Source: a virus
Direction: 5' to 3' (one strand)
Length of the DNA stretch: 29,573 bases
Virus record (IMG/VR): IMGVR_UViG_3300035698_017723
Location: 1-29,573 of that record
Shown: positions 6,521 through 14,144 of the stretch, in pieces
Position numbering within the stretch: position 1 is the first letter of the stretch
Layout of the letters: every line of letters begins with the position of its first letter
Position numbers and translations under genes: made by a program
The notes under the pieces: model-generated
The model's database searches: none
Told to the model about the DNA's origin: nothing
Seen by the model: only the letters and a program-made list of their open reading frames with translations

Positions 6521-6916
6521 ATGAAACATGCAATCATTTGCGATACCATACATGATTGCAGAGATTTAATGCAATTATTGTATGAAGGTGGCTGTAAATG
6601 GCAAAATGATGAACCGAAAAATAGTCATGAATATGTAACAATTAGACACGTTCATCATAATGGAGACATTACCTATCTTCCAGAAATTTCATTGTATAAG
6701 CAACTTGAATTTGCGCTCAAGAATGGTTTTCAATTAATTACATTTGATAAAATACGAAGTGATATGGGACAACTCCCAGCATGGAAAATAACACCACTTC
6801 GATGTGTAAAAATTGGAAATTGGTCATTATATTCAAAACCACCACTAAGACTTATAGAACCTACGAGCCAAATACCTACGGTCGAAGCGACTACACGTAG
6901 TTGGAGGATACAATGA
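6521..6916 (+). CDS. Tandem-family protein 2 of 3 (131 aa)
   Basis: It starts 3 nt after the previous stop with no SD, so re-initiation is likely. It shares AIICDTIHDCRDLMQLLYEGG, split across the N-terminus, and the PAWKITPLRCVKIG segment with its paralogues. A non-conserved C-terminal extension (about 28 residues, PTVEATTRSWRIQ) replaces the NIKK helix of its neighbours and contains the SD of the next gene. Function unknown. Confidence 0.6.
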   Translation: MKHAIICDTIHDCRDLMQLLYEGGCKWQNDEPKNSHEYVTIRHVHHNGDITYLPEISLYKQLEFALKNGFQLITFDKIRSDMGQLPAWKITPLRCVKIGNWSLYSKPPLRLIEPTSQIPTVEATTRSWRIQ

Positions 6917-7263
6917 ATTATGCAATTATATGCCCAACACGATCAGTAACTAGAAAGGTAATGAAATTATTGTTACGTGGAGGGTTAATGTATAAAGGTA
7001 GAAAGGTGCCCTTAACAACTTCCACCTATAAGTTACGTATTATTACAAAAAATGAAGTAATTGTCCCAAATTCAGATAATCAATATTATCCTTTAATGGT
7101 TAATGCAGAAGGATATGCTTCTACACAATTTCTATTAGCAGAAACATTTCTGCAAGATCCCATGATTATAGAACAATGGAAATTGTCAAAGATAAAAATT
7201 GGTGATATTGAATTAAGTTATGATGACCTCAATGATATCATAACAAATATTAAAAAGGGATAA
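6913..7263 (+). CDS. Tandem-family protein 3 of 3 (116 aa)
   Basis: The ATG overlaps the preceding stop (ATGA) and has a TTGGAGGA SD. AIICPTRSVTRKVMKLLLRGG, read in two parts, parallels the previous two proteins. FLQDPMIIEQWKLSKIKIG and the ending ITNIKKG match protein 1. The gene is AT-rich, unlike protein 1. Function unknown. Confidence 0.6.
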   Translation: MNYAIICPTRSVTRKVMKLLLRGGLMYKGRKVPLTTSTYKLRIITKNEVIVPNSDNQYYPLMVNAEGYASTQFLLAETFLQDPMIIEQWKLSKIKIGDIELSYDDLNDIITNIKKG

Positions 7264-7268
7264 AACCA

Positions 7269-7309
7269 TGTGCGTTGCGCGAGTTCTCCACAATAAATGA
7301 ACTCGCACA
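7269..7309 (+). other. Hairpin downstream of the tandem family
   Basis: GCGAGTTC (7279-7286) pairs with GAACTCGC (7299-7306). TGTG at 7269 can extend the stem with CACA after a 7-nt bulge. Only a weak T-run (CTTTATAT) follows, so it may be a leaky terminator or a processing site before the tRNA-like element at 7318. Confidence 0.45.
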
Positions 7310-7317
7310 CTTTATAT

Positions 7318-7412
7318 GTCCCGGTCGTCTAACGCGGATATCCGTATTCGCTTGAGTAGGACGCCACCTTCGCCGGAGGAAATGTTGGGTTTGAGACCCG
7401 CTCGGGATACCA
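7318..7412 (+). tRNA. Long tRNA-like element with encoded CCA and an inserted hairpin
   Basis: GTCCCGG (7318-7324) pairs over 7 positions (two wobbles) with TCGGGAT (7402-7408), followed by A and an encoded CCA (7410-7412). The T-arm position has GGG/CCC around TTTGAGA (7390-7396), plus one wobble and one mismatch. CGTC (7326-7329) pairs with GACG (7360-7363) as a D-stem. Its loop is swollen by a hairpin GCGGA/TTCGC with loop TATCCGTA. A third arm CCACC/GGAGG (7364-7379) has an A-A mismatch and a 6-nt loop. At 95 nt and clearly GC-richer than its surroundings, it is tRNA-derived, but the anticodon is unclear. Confidence 0.5.
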
Positions 7413-7432
7413 ATTTAACAAAGGAGATACAA

Positions 7433-7654
7433 ATGCCAAAAAAATATACTAAAAGATTAGAAGATGGTTTTAATATGAATAAAGAACCAGAAGATGAAAT
7501 TCATCCACACTTTGTATCGCCTGAATTTACAGTATATGATACAGATCCATATATTCTCATTGCAGAGATAAATGAATTTTTCTCAGAAAACATTGTAATG
7601 GGACGTAGTCAATTTCAAGATATAATAAACAGATTATCTAATAAAGGGGAATAA
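7433..7654 (+). CDS. Hypothetical protein (73 aa)
   Basis: The ATG follows AAAGGAGATACAA. An in-frame extension to 7316 would run through the tRNA-like element and is rejected. The product is acidic (MPKKYTKRLEDGFNMNK...), with an EDEIHPHF phrase and a helical C-terminus (DPYILIAEINEFF). Function unknown. Confidence 0.6.
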   Translation: MPKKYTKRLEDGFNMNKEPEDEIHPHFVSPEFTVYDTDPYILIAEINEFFSENIVMGRSQFQDIINRLSNKGE

Positions 7655-7655
7655 A

Positions 7656-8204
7656 ATGAAAAGAATTAAAGATTTAATTATTGGTGAAAAGTTTTGGACC
7701 CCTGATAGGGGGATTGTTACGAAAATTGAAAATGATAAATTTGAAGCACTTGATGGAGTTTATGGTAAAGATAGTCTATTAAACACCCGTGGACAATTTT
7801 TATATTTCTCACAAGAATGGTGGGAATTAAATAAAAAGTTTTTTGATTATTCAACATTCCATATTGGGGAAACAATATTTACTATATCTGGTATTTTTGA
7901 AAAGATTAGTGAAATTGTAACAAATAATGGGAACATTGAATTATATAACGATAACAAAATGTTTGAGTATATATCGAAAAATACATCAAACTATACATGG
8001 TTCAAAAATATCCAAAACATAAAAGGATGTCATAAGATAAATTTACATCAATTTCTAAACATTTGTTTTGATAATGTCCCACAACAATATATTCAAAATC
8101 ATCCAGATATTAGTGAATTAGCCAATAAGTTAGCTAATTCCAAAAGTACTAAACACTATAGAATGCTCATAGGTAATAAAAATGATAAACATTGCCTTGA
8201 TTAA
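7656..8204 (+). CDS. Hypothetical protein (182 aa)
   Basis: AAAGGGGAATAAA supplies the SD. The N-terminal 50 residues (LIIGEKFWTPDRGIVTKI...) read as a small beta-barrel-like segment. The rest is Asn/Phe-rich and partly helical. No catalytic motif. It overlaps the peptidase gene by 23 nt, so the two are probably co-translated. Confidence 0.6.
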   Translation: MKRIKDLIIGEKFWTPDRGIVTKIENDKFEALDGVYGKDSLLNTRGQFLYFSQEWWELNKKFFDYSTFHIGETIFTISGIFEKISEIVTNNGNIELYNDNKMFEYISKNTSNYTWFKNIQNIKGCHKINLHQFLNICFDNVPQQYIQNHPDISELANKLANSKSTKHYRMLIGNKNDKHCLD

Positions 8205-9081
8205 GGAATTCTTGTGTTTAGAAAAACATACACAGGTAATAGATTTGATTGAGCAAGTAGTAGGAGCGTCTTTAAAACATTTCATTATTATTAAAAATGA
8301 AAAGTCAGTAATTTATATACCTAGAAACATTAAGCAAAAACTACCAGTATTATCAGCACATACAGATACGGTATTCAAAAACAAACCTACACAGCTTTCT
8401 TTACAAATTAAACATGGAATTATGTCTAATAAGAATAAAGAAGGTCTTGGTGCTGATGATAGAGCTGGTTGTTATTTCTTATCTCAAGTTATGAAAAGTA
8501 ATCCAAAAGATTTTATATTTGCTTTTTTTGACGAAGAAGAAAGTGGATGTAAAGGTTCTAGAGATTTTGAGGCCACAGGTATAAAAAATTATGTAAAAGT
8601 ATGGGTTGGATTCGATCGAAAAGGTAATAAGGACATTGCTACATATAGAGTTGATAACAAAACTTTAACAGCAGCAATAGAAGCTGATTATTTTAAGGGA
8701 TTCAAGAAAGAATGGGGCTCATCAACAGACGTCGCAGTACTTGCTCGAGAAACAAAAATAGCATGTATGAATTTTAGTGTAGGTTTTCGTAATGAACATA
8801 CATCTGGCGAAACATTATCATTACAAGTACTAGATAATACATTTAGTTTAATACAACCATTAATTGATTTACCACTAGAACAATATGAACAAGAAGTTGT
8901 ACCAATAACATATTCATATTCAAGAGACAGATCATTGCCATATAGCAATAATTATAGTGAAGTATATTTTACTACATATTATTGTAATAAATGCTATCGT
9001 GAATATGAAATAAATGAAAAATACAAAAATGAATGTTGTGGGCAAGCAATGAAAAGGATAAACCCCGGAGGATACATATGA
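8182..9081 (+). CDS. M20/M28-like zinc metallopeptidase with C-terminal zinc knuckle
   Basis: The metal ligands of the di-zinc aminopeptidase/deacylase fold are visible in order: H60 and D62 (SAHTDTV), D92 or D93 (GLGADDRAG), the E118-E120 triplet (FFDEEESG), D145 (VGFDRKG) and H206 (NEHTSGE). GSSTDVAVL around residue 180 is also typical. A CNKC...ECCG knuckle (268-286) follows the catalytic part. Such enzymes hydrolyse terminal peptide or amide bonds in the cytoplasm. The length (299) is short for M20 and lacks room for a full dimerisation domain. The substrate is unknown; host peptides, peptidoglycan precursors or an amidated metabolite are possible. Confidence 0.75.
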   Translation: MINIALIKEFLCLEKHTQVIDLIEQVVGASLKHFIIIKNEKSVIYIPRNIKQKLPVLSAHTDTVFKNKPTQLSLQIKHGIMSNKNKEGLGADDRAGCYFLSQVMKSNPKDFIFAFFDEEESGCKGSRDFEATGIKNYVKVWVGFDRKGNKDIATYRVDNKTLTAAIEADYFKGFKKEWGSSTDVAVLARETKIACMNFSVGFRNEHTSGETLSLQVLDNTFSLIQPLIDLPLEQYEQEVVPITYSYSRDRSLPYSNNYSEVYFTTYYCNKCYREYEINEKYKNECCGQAMKRINPGGYI

Positions 9082-10469
9082 AAATCAAAGCAGGGAATAT
9101 AATAGAAAGATTAAATGAGAGAAAATATAATGCAGCAAATGGAGCATCTAAGCTATTTAAGGATAAGATACATAAAGCTTATCTTAGAAAAAAGGAAATC
9201 TTTGGTTGGCTATTTGAAGGAAGAGACACAATCGATATTGAACTAAGCAAGGAGCAAATTAGGAAAATCGTAGATAGTCATAAAGATACTGTTTTGATTA
9301 AACATCTTCTTCTTGATATCGGGGATAGCAATAAGCATGATATTTCAAACAATTCATTTATGATTAAGAAAAATCTATATAAAATTAGCAGATACATACC
9401 AAAATATATCAAAGAACTAAATAAAAAAATTGATATACAATATTTTGATTTATTTAAAGAACTCGAAAAACAACATATTGAGTTTATGGAGAATCAAACA
9501 TATGAATCATTTAATAAAATCCAAAACATTAAGGCAAAATTAGACACATTGCCTTGTTACATACCACAACTTAATTTACAACAATACTATTCAGATATTA
9601 AAACAGGTAACGGTATCCTCACATTGTTACCAGAAGATTTAATTACATGTAGTACTAATTCATCATTCTCATCATGTTTAAGAGAATATGGTGAATATCA
9701 TGAAGGAGTATATCAATATGTACTTGATGAATGTAGCTTTATGGCCGTTATTAGACAAAATGATAAAAACATAGGTAGACAATTTATCTTTGTTGACGGA
9801 CTTAATATATCATTTGGAAAAGTTTATGGTCAAATAGACTCTCAAACAAAAGAAAATATTAGAAGCCTAGTATGTACAAAGTTAGCAAAATTTCACAAAA
9901 TTCCAAATACTTGGGAACACGTTTATGAAAACCTGAGTAGTTGCAATATTGTTGGTGCTGGTGGGTCAGTATCAGCAGGTAGATTTGGGTATGTTGATGG
10001 TGCTCAAATTATGAAATCAAGACATAAATCAGAAGGAAAAGATTGGGATTTGGTAAGATTCAATTTCCCCGTACCTATTTATTTCAATGGTAAACAAATG
10101 AAAAGTAGAGCTAAACAATGTACAGAATGCGGTAAGGTAATTGATGGTGATAGTACCGTAGTTGAAGGTAGACGAGTGTGTATTGATTGTTATACCAAAC
10201 TAGCAGGTGCTTGTTCTAATTGTAGCAATAGATATTTTAAGCAAAACATGAAAACGATAGGACCTCACAAGCTCAAACTATGTGAAAAATGTTTTACAAA
10301 TAAATATATAGAATGTGAACAATGCAAGAGCCCTGTGCTTCGTGGAGAAACCATAAGGATGGGTGTTAAAAATGTTTGTTCTAAATGTGCAAAAATAAAA
10401 GAAACACACAAAAAACCATCGATTACCACAGGATATAGATATAGCGAACAAGACATTTTAAACTGGTAA
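9078..10469 (+). CDS. Large protein with C-terminal array of zinc knuckles (463 aa)
   Basis: The ATG at 9078 has a CCGGAGGA SD and overlaps the peptidase stop. Residues 1-340 are unfamiliar, with helical stretches and a patch FSSCLREYGEYHEGVYQY near residue 210. From about 345 to 445 there are repeated CxxC pairs: CTECGK, CIDC, CSNC, CEKC, CEQC, CSKC, with spacing like tandem zinc ribbons or LIM-type fingers. Paired fingers at this density usually mediate nucleic-acid or protein contacts. The gene is followed by an inverted repeat and a new promoter, so it ends a transcription unit. Confidence 0.6.
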   Translation: MKIKAGNIIERLNERKYNAANGASKLFKDKIHKAYLRKKEIFGWLFEGRDTIDIELSKEQIRKIVDSHKDTVLIKHLLLDIGDSNKHDISNNSFMIKKNLYKISRYIPKYIKELNKKIDIQYFDLFKELEKQHIEFMENQTYESFNKIQNIKAKLDTLPCYIPQLNLQQYYSDIKTGNGILTLLPEDLITCSTNSSFSSCLREYGEYHEGVYQYVLDECSFMAVIRQNDKNIGRQFIFVDGLNISFGKVYGQIDSQTKENIRSLVCTKLAKFHKIPNTWEHVYENLSSCNIVGAGGSVSAGRFGYVDGAQIMKSRHKSEGKDWDLVRFNFPVPIYFNGKQMKSRAKQCTECGKVIDGDSTVVEGRRVCIDCYTKLAGACSNCSNRYFKQNMKTIGPHKLKLCEKCFTNKYIECEQCKSPVLRGETIRMGVKNVCSKCAKIKETHKKPSITTGYRYSEQDILNW

Positions 10470-10485
10470 TACGTTTTTATATAAT

Positions 10486-10514
10486 AAGTGGTATTCTATA
10501 TAAGGGTACCACTT
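10486..10514 (+). promoter_or_regulatory. Inverted repeat just upstream of the -35 box
   Basis: AAGTGGTA (10486-10493) is repeated inverted as TACCACTT (10507-10514), 13 nt apart and 4 nt before the TTGACA at 10519. It could be an operator for the promoter or a terminator-type hairpin of the upstream gene, although no T-tract follows. The half site resembles the palindrome at 6057. Confidence 0.5.
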
Positions 10515-10518
10515 TATA

Positions 10519-10546
10519 TTGACAAATAATGACATTTTCATATAAT
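10519..10546 (+). promoter_or_regulatory. Consensus sigma70/sigmaA-type promoter
   Basis: TTGACA (10519-10524) and TATAAT (10541-10546) are both perfect, with a 16-nt spacer. Transcription would start near 10553, driving the replication module from the small gene at 10575 onwards. The ATG at 10545 lies inside the -10 box and so cannot be the start codon of that gene. Confidence 0.8.
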
Positions 10547-10574
10547 GTCAAATCAAAATAAAAAGGAGGTTCAT

Positions 10575-10814
10575 TTGTTACAAATGTATGTTGACGAAAC
10601 TGGTCATTACTACAGACTGAGTTCAACAGGTCCTTGGACTCGAATGGAAGAGGAATCAAAACAAGATACTATGCTTGATGACCTACAAAATGATTGGAAA
10701 AATCAAACTGGAGTACTTATTCCAAAAGAAAAAATCATTTTAATGTTAGAAAGTGCAGAATCTATTAGCGTATCGTATCCAACAATGGAAACGATTGAAA
10801 AGGAGGCAAATTGA
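10575..10814 (+). CDS. Small hypothetical protein at head of replication operon (79 aa)
   Basis: The start is TTG at 10575: AAGGAGG (10563-10569) lies 5 nt upstream, and the in-frame ATG at 10545 falls within the promoter -10 box. The N-terminus LQMYVDETGHYYRLSSTGPW resembles a short beta hairpin, followed by an acidic helical part. It overlaps the next gene (TTGA). As first gene of the replication unit it may be a regulator or accessory factor; this is inference. Confidence 0.6.
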   Translation: MLQMYVDETGHYYRLSSTGPWTRMEEESKQDTMLDDLQNDWKNQTGVLIPKEKIILMLESAESISVSYPTMETIEKEAN

Positions 10815-11536
10815 TTAATGTATTCAAAGATATCGAAGGGGATATAGCTCAAATACACGATAAACCATCGTATAAATGGGTAAATATTACTGGTTCGGTA
10901 AAATCTGGTAAAACTGAATTTTGCGTAGAATTAGCAAAGAAATTAAGAACAGTATACATAGACCTTGAAAAAGGTACAAAAGCATATGTAGGTTCTTTTT
11001 TAGAAGTTGATACATTATCAGATTTACGGTCAAAAATGGCGTTAATTGGAAAGAACATAGAAATTATTAAACCAGATATCATTGTATTAGATCCAATAGA
11101 TAAATTGGCAGACATGATTTCTAAGTGGTATTGTAACGATAAGGGAATAGCTGATTTAAGCGAAATGCCCTTTGGTAAAGGATGGGGAGACACAAGAGAT
11201 ATTATGTTCAATATTATTAATCATTGTTTCTCATTAGCACCATTATTAATTACAATAACACACCTAAAGCTTTCCGCATCTGAAATTGCTACCAGCAATA
11301 TAACATACCTAGACATGGACCTTCCGGGTAAGTCAAAACGTATGGTGCAAGATACAGCAGATGTTCATGCAATCTTTAGAAGACAAAATGATGAAGAAGG
11401 TAAGTCTTATTTAGGGGCTACAGTAGATGCAAGTTCTACATCAGATTTAGCATTTGGTGGCAGTCGTATTAAGGATTTTTATGCTATCAAAACTGCAAAG
11501 GAATTAAGTAATTTAATACTAAAAAGCTTCAAATGA
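10811..11536 (+). CDS. RecA-like (Sak4-type) ATPase
   Basis: Walker A GSVKSGKT (residues 28-35), a hydrophobic Walker B ending in D94 (DIIVLD), and a sensor-type strand LLITITHLK (about 145-153) fit the single-domain RecA/Sak4 ATPases used by phages in single-strand annealing and recombination. Start is TTG at 10811 with AGGAGG 4 nt upstream, overlapping the previous stop. At 241 residues the length fits Sak4. The neighbouring possible SSB, primase-helicase and RuvC-like genes support a role in replication-coupled recombination. A role as a helicase loader cannot be excluded. Confidence 0.75.
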   Translation: MINVFKDIEGDIAQIHDKPSYKWVNITGSVKSGKTEFCVELAKKLRTVYIDLEKGTKAYVGSFLEVDTLSDLRSKMALIGKNIEIIKPDIIVLDPIDKLADMISKWYCNDKGIADLSEMPFGKGWGDTRDIMFNIINHCFSLAPLLITITHLKLSASEIATSNITYLDMDLPGKSKRMVQDTADVHAIFRRQNDEEGKSYLGATVDASSTSDLAFGGSRIKDFYAIKTAKELSNLILKSFK

Positions 11537-12006
11537 AAATTGTCGAAGAAGTGATGCGACAAGAGGGAATCTCTTGGAGAGAAGCATTAGACAGAAAACA
11601 AAAGTACTTATGTACTAAAGCCAAGACTTTAAGATATAGGAGGAAGAATATGGCTATAGGCGCAACAACAGCAGAAAATCCAAAAGGATGGACAAAGGGA
11701 ATTTTAGTAGGCTTTAAGGAATCAAAGGCACAAACACATATTATCGCGAGCTTTCGTTTAGATACAGGCGATTTTTGTAGTATGCCTTTCAAGAACCCAC
11801 TAAAACTTCAAGAATTAAATCCATTAATGATGGCATTTGGCCTTCAGGCTTTTGAAGGAGTAGGAGATATCGTACTTCCAGAAAAAGGTGATGAAGACAT
11901 GATGGGTATGGATAATCCAATTATGATAAATGTAATTTCTAAAGGAGACTTCCTGAATGCTAAAGGTTTCAAAGCCACAGAGAATGGCGATAAGCCACCA
12001 TTCTAA
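11533..12006 (+). CDS. Possible ssDNA-binding protein; two potential starts (157 or 118 aa)
   Basis: The ATG at 11533 overlaps the previous stop (ATGA). A second in-frame ATG at 11650 has a much better SD (AGGAGGA), so a short form starting MAIGATTAENPKGW may be the main or an additional product. The body has beta-type segments (GILVGFKESKAQTHIIASF) and an acidic tail region ending GDKPPF, recalling the acidic PF ends of SSB proteins. Its place between a Sak4-like ATPase and the primase-helicase supports that idea, but no OB-fold motif is certain. Confidence 0.5.
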   Translation: MKIVEEVMRQEGISWREALDRKQKYLCTKAKTLRYRRKNMAIGATTAENPKGWTKGILVGFKESKAQTHIIASFRLDTGDFCSMPFKNPLKLQELNPLMMAFGLQAFEGVGDIVLPEKGDEDMMGMDNPIMINVISKGDFLNAKGFKATENGDKPPF

Positions 12007-13841
12007 TGCCAACTTCACCTGATAAGTATTACCTATACACTCCTACTGTTTCATCTCGTAGGACAATCAGGCAGGCGAACAAAATTCTACCCATAGAAAG
12101 AGAAGCATATTCATCACTTTTTTACTATGGTGCAGAAATGAAAGAATATTATATGTCAGAAAATACCGTAAGTGGTTATAGTGATAAGGTATATGGTGAA
12201 TATTTTATTCTTGACATTGATGATGAAGACGTAGACGCACTGACAATTAGGTGTGAAAGATTTTTTGAAGATATAAAGGACTTGAAATATTATTTATGGT
12301 TCAGCGGTAATAAGGGATTTCATGTATATATTCCAAAGGAATATGTAAATTATCCAATTAACCTAGAAGATAAATGGAATATAGCAAGTCACTTATTTGC
12401 TCAAAAAATTAGAGAATTATATCCTGAAATCAAAGATAGTGTTGATTTAAGTGTATATGATAAGGTAAGAATTTTTAGATTACCATTCTCTATCCATCCT
12501 AAATCTGGACGTAAGAAAGCGTTAATTAAATGGAGCAAGCTTGATGCTGAGTATCCAACACGTAGTTTCATTACGCCTATATTTAGAAAGGAAGAAATTC
12601 TACAAGAAATTCTAAATGGAAAGCCATGCCCTGAAGCACATAGGAAAATGGTTACAATAGAAGAAACTGACATACCAAAACATAAGGAAATTAATATTGA
12701 CACAGGAGTCGTAAAATCTTATGTCGAATATCCCTATGGTGAGAAATTGTGTATCTATAAGATGCTCAATACTTATGATTTAACAGGAATGCGACACAAA
12801 GTTGCATTACGACTACAGTCTTATTGGAAAGAAAAGGGATACAATAAGGAATTTGTATGGAACATGTTAAAAGTTTGGAATGAAAGACTTACAAATCCCA
12901 TGAGTCCAGCAGAGCTCGATAATATAACAAAATTCTATGATCGTGGTTATATTTTTACTTGTAATGATGATATAAAGTCACACTTTTGTATTAAAACATG
13001 CCATTTATATAAATCTAAGGATATTTCTGAAGATTATATATATCAAGGTAATGATTACTTAAGTCGCTATATAGAAGATATGAAAGCAAGTAAAGACAAT
13101 TACATATACATGGAAGATATGTTTCCAGATTGGCCATTAGCCCCAATTAAACCGGGGTACGTGATAGTATTAGCTGGTGGGCCGGGCTCTGGAAAGACAA
13201 CATTTATGTTAAATATGATGAATTCATTTAAGAAACTTAAATGGCTATTTCTATCAATAGAAATGACAGGTGTAGATATTACTGATAAATTTCTAAAAAT
13301 TACAGAAACGAATTGGGATGATGATATATCTATTCAAGCATTCAAGAATTCAATGAACCATATTATAACCATAGATAAACCAAATATTCATATAGAAGAA
13401 ATTAAAGATTATATGAATATGATGAAATCAAAAACTGGCATTAAACCAAATGCTATAGTAATTGATTATCTATCTTTAATAGCTTCAAAAGGACATAATC
13501 AAACAGAACGTGCTATTCACATTAGCAGACTCTTAAAACAGATAGCAAAGGAATTAAGAGTAGTTATATTTGTATTGTCACAAGTACCTAAGGATTTAGC
13601 TGGTGATGGGAACATCCCATTAGGGCTAGATGCACCAAAAGATTCTGGGGAAATAGTGAATATGGCAGATATGTTATGGACTTGCTGGAGGCCAAATCGT
13701 AATAGAGGCGGTGATATAAAAGATGATACAATTAAAATAGGAATACCAAAGAACCGTCATGGTGTTGCTGGCTATTCTATGGAATTTGATTTTATCGGAG
13801 AAAAGTATCAAGTACACAGTAGTGTACCAAAAGGAGAATAA
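12006..13841 (+). CDS. AEP-type primase fused to DnaB-like helicase
   Basis: Residues 1-210 carry the archaeo-eukaryotic primase signature: D70/D72 (FILDIDDED), S100-H106 (SGNKGFH), and R158...S162-x-H164-x-K166 (RLPFSIHPKSG). A linker with C249, C319, C328 and C332 could form a PriL/PriCT-like metal or Fe-S site. Residues 370-611 form a RecA-type SF4 helicase: Walker A GGPGSGKT (391-398), LSIEMT (416-421), Walker B IVIDYLSLI (484-492), LSQVPKD and a PKNRHG arginine-finger-like motif (581-586). The protein would unwind DNA 5'-3' at the fork and lay primers. It overlaps its upstream neighbour by one base. Confidence 0.8.
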   Translation: MPTSPDKYYLYTPTVSSRRTIRQANKILPIEREAYSSLFYYGAEMKEYYMSENTVSGYSDKVYGEYFILDIDDEDVDALTIRCERFFEDIKDLKYYLWFSGNKGFHVYIPKEYVNYPINLEDKWNIASHLFAQKIRELYPEIKDSVDLSVYDKVRIFRLPFSIHPKSGRKKALIKWSKLDAEYPTRSFITPIFRKEEILQEILNGKPCPEAHRKMVTIEETDIPKHKEINIDTGVVKSYVEYPYGEKLCIYKMLNTYDLTGMRHKVALRLQSYWKEKGYNKEFVWNMLKVWNERLTNPMSPAELDNITKFYDRGYIFTCNDDIKSHFCIKTCHLYKSKDISEDYIYQGNDYLSRYIEDMKASKDNYIYMEDMFPDWPLAPIKPGYVIVLAGGPGSGKTTFMLNMMNSFKKLKWLFLSIEMTGVDITDKFLKITETNWDDDISIQAFKNSMNHIITIDKPNIHIEEIKDYMNMMKSKTGIKPNAIVIDYLSLIASKGHNQTERAIHISRLLKQIAKELRVVIFVLSQVPKDLAGDGNIPLGLDAPKDSGEIVNMADMLWTCWRPNRNRGGDIKDDTIKIGIPKNRHGVAGYSMEFDFIGEKYQVHSSVPKGE

Positions 13842-14144
13842 ATGGATTTACCAAAATTTAAACATACATATAGCGTATTGATAGTGGACACAGTTAAAGA
13901 ATTAGAGGTACAAGTCAATCAGAAATTGGAAGAAGAATATCTTTTAGCAGGTGAATTTCGTGTTCATGAAGGTAAATTTTACCAACCGATGATGCATTCT
14001 GTTTTTGTTGGGGAGCCTATAAAACCGGAAACTAGAATGGACAACTTTGATGAAATTAGCCCTACCCCAAAGGTAGGTGAAAAGAAGATGAAAACATCAA
14101 ATGTCGCAGACGCTAGTGCACCAATAACCCCGGATGCCAACTAA
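13842..14144 (+). CDS. Hypothetical protein (100 aa)
   Basis: The ATG abuts the helicase stop and uses an AAAGGAGA SD in that gene's end. The N-terminal half is alpha/beta (HTYSVLIVDTVKELEVQVNQ). The C-terminal third is Pro/Thr/Asp-rich and probably disordered. It overlaps the RuvC-like gene by 11 nt. Function unknown; context suggests a replication accessory role. Confidence 0.55.
   Translation: MDLPKFKHTYSVLIVDTVKELEVQVNQKLEEEYLLAGEFRVHEGKFYQPMMHSVFVGEPIKPETRMDNFDEISPTPKVGEKKMKTSNVADASAPITPDAN

Noticed and set aside
7316-7432. N-terminal extension of the 73-residue protein (start at 7316)
   Set aside because: It would translate the tRNA-like element, is GC-rich and Arg/Pro-rich unlike the rest, and has no SD; the ATG at 7433 has AAAGGAGA.
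10545-10574. ATG at 10545 as start of the small gene before the Sak4-like ATPase
   Set aside because: The ATG lies inside the TATAAT of a consensus promoter, upstream of the expected transcript start, and has no SD. TTG at 10575 has AAGGAGG.
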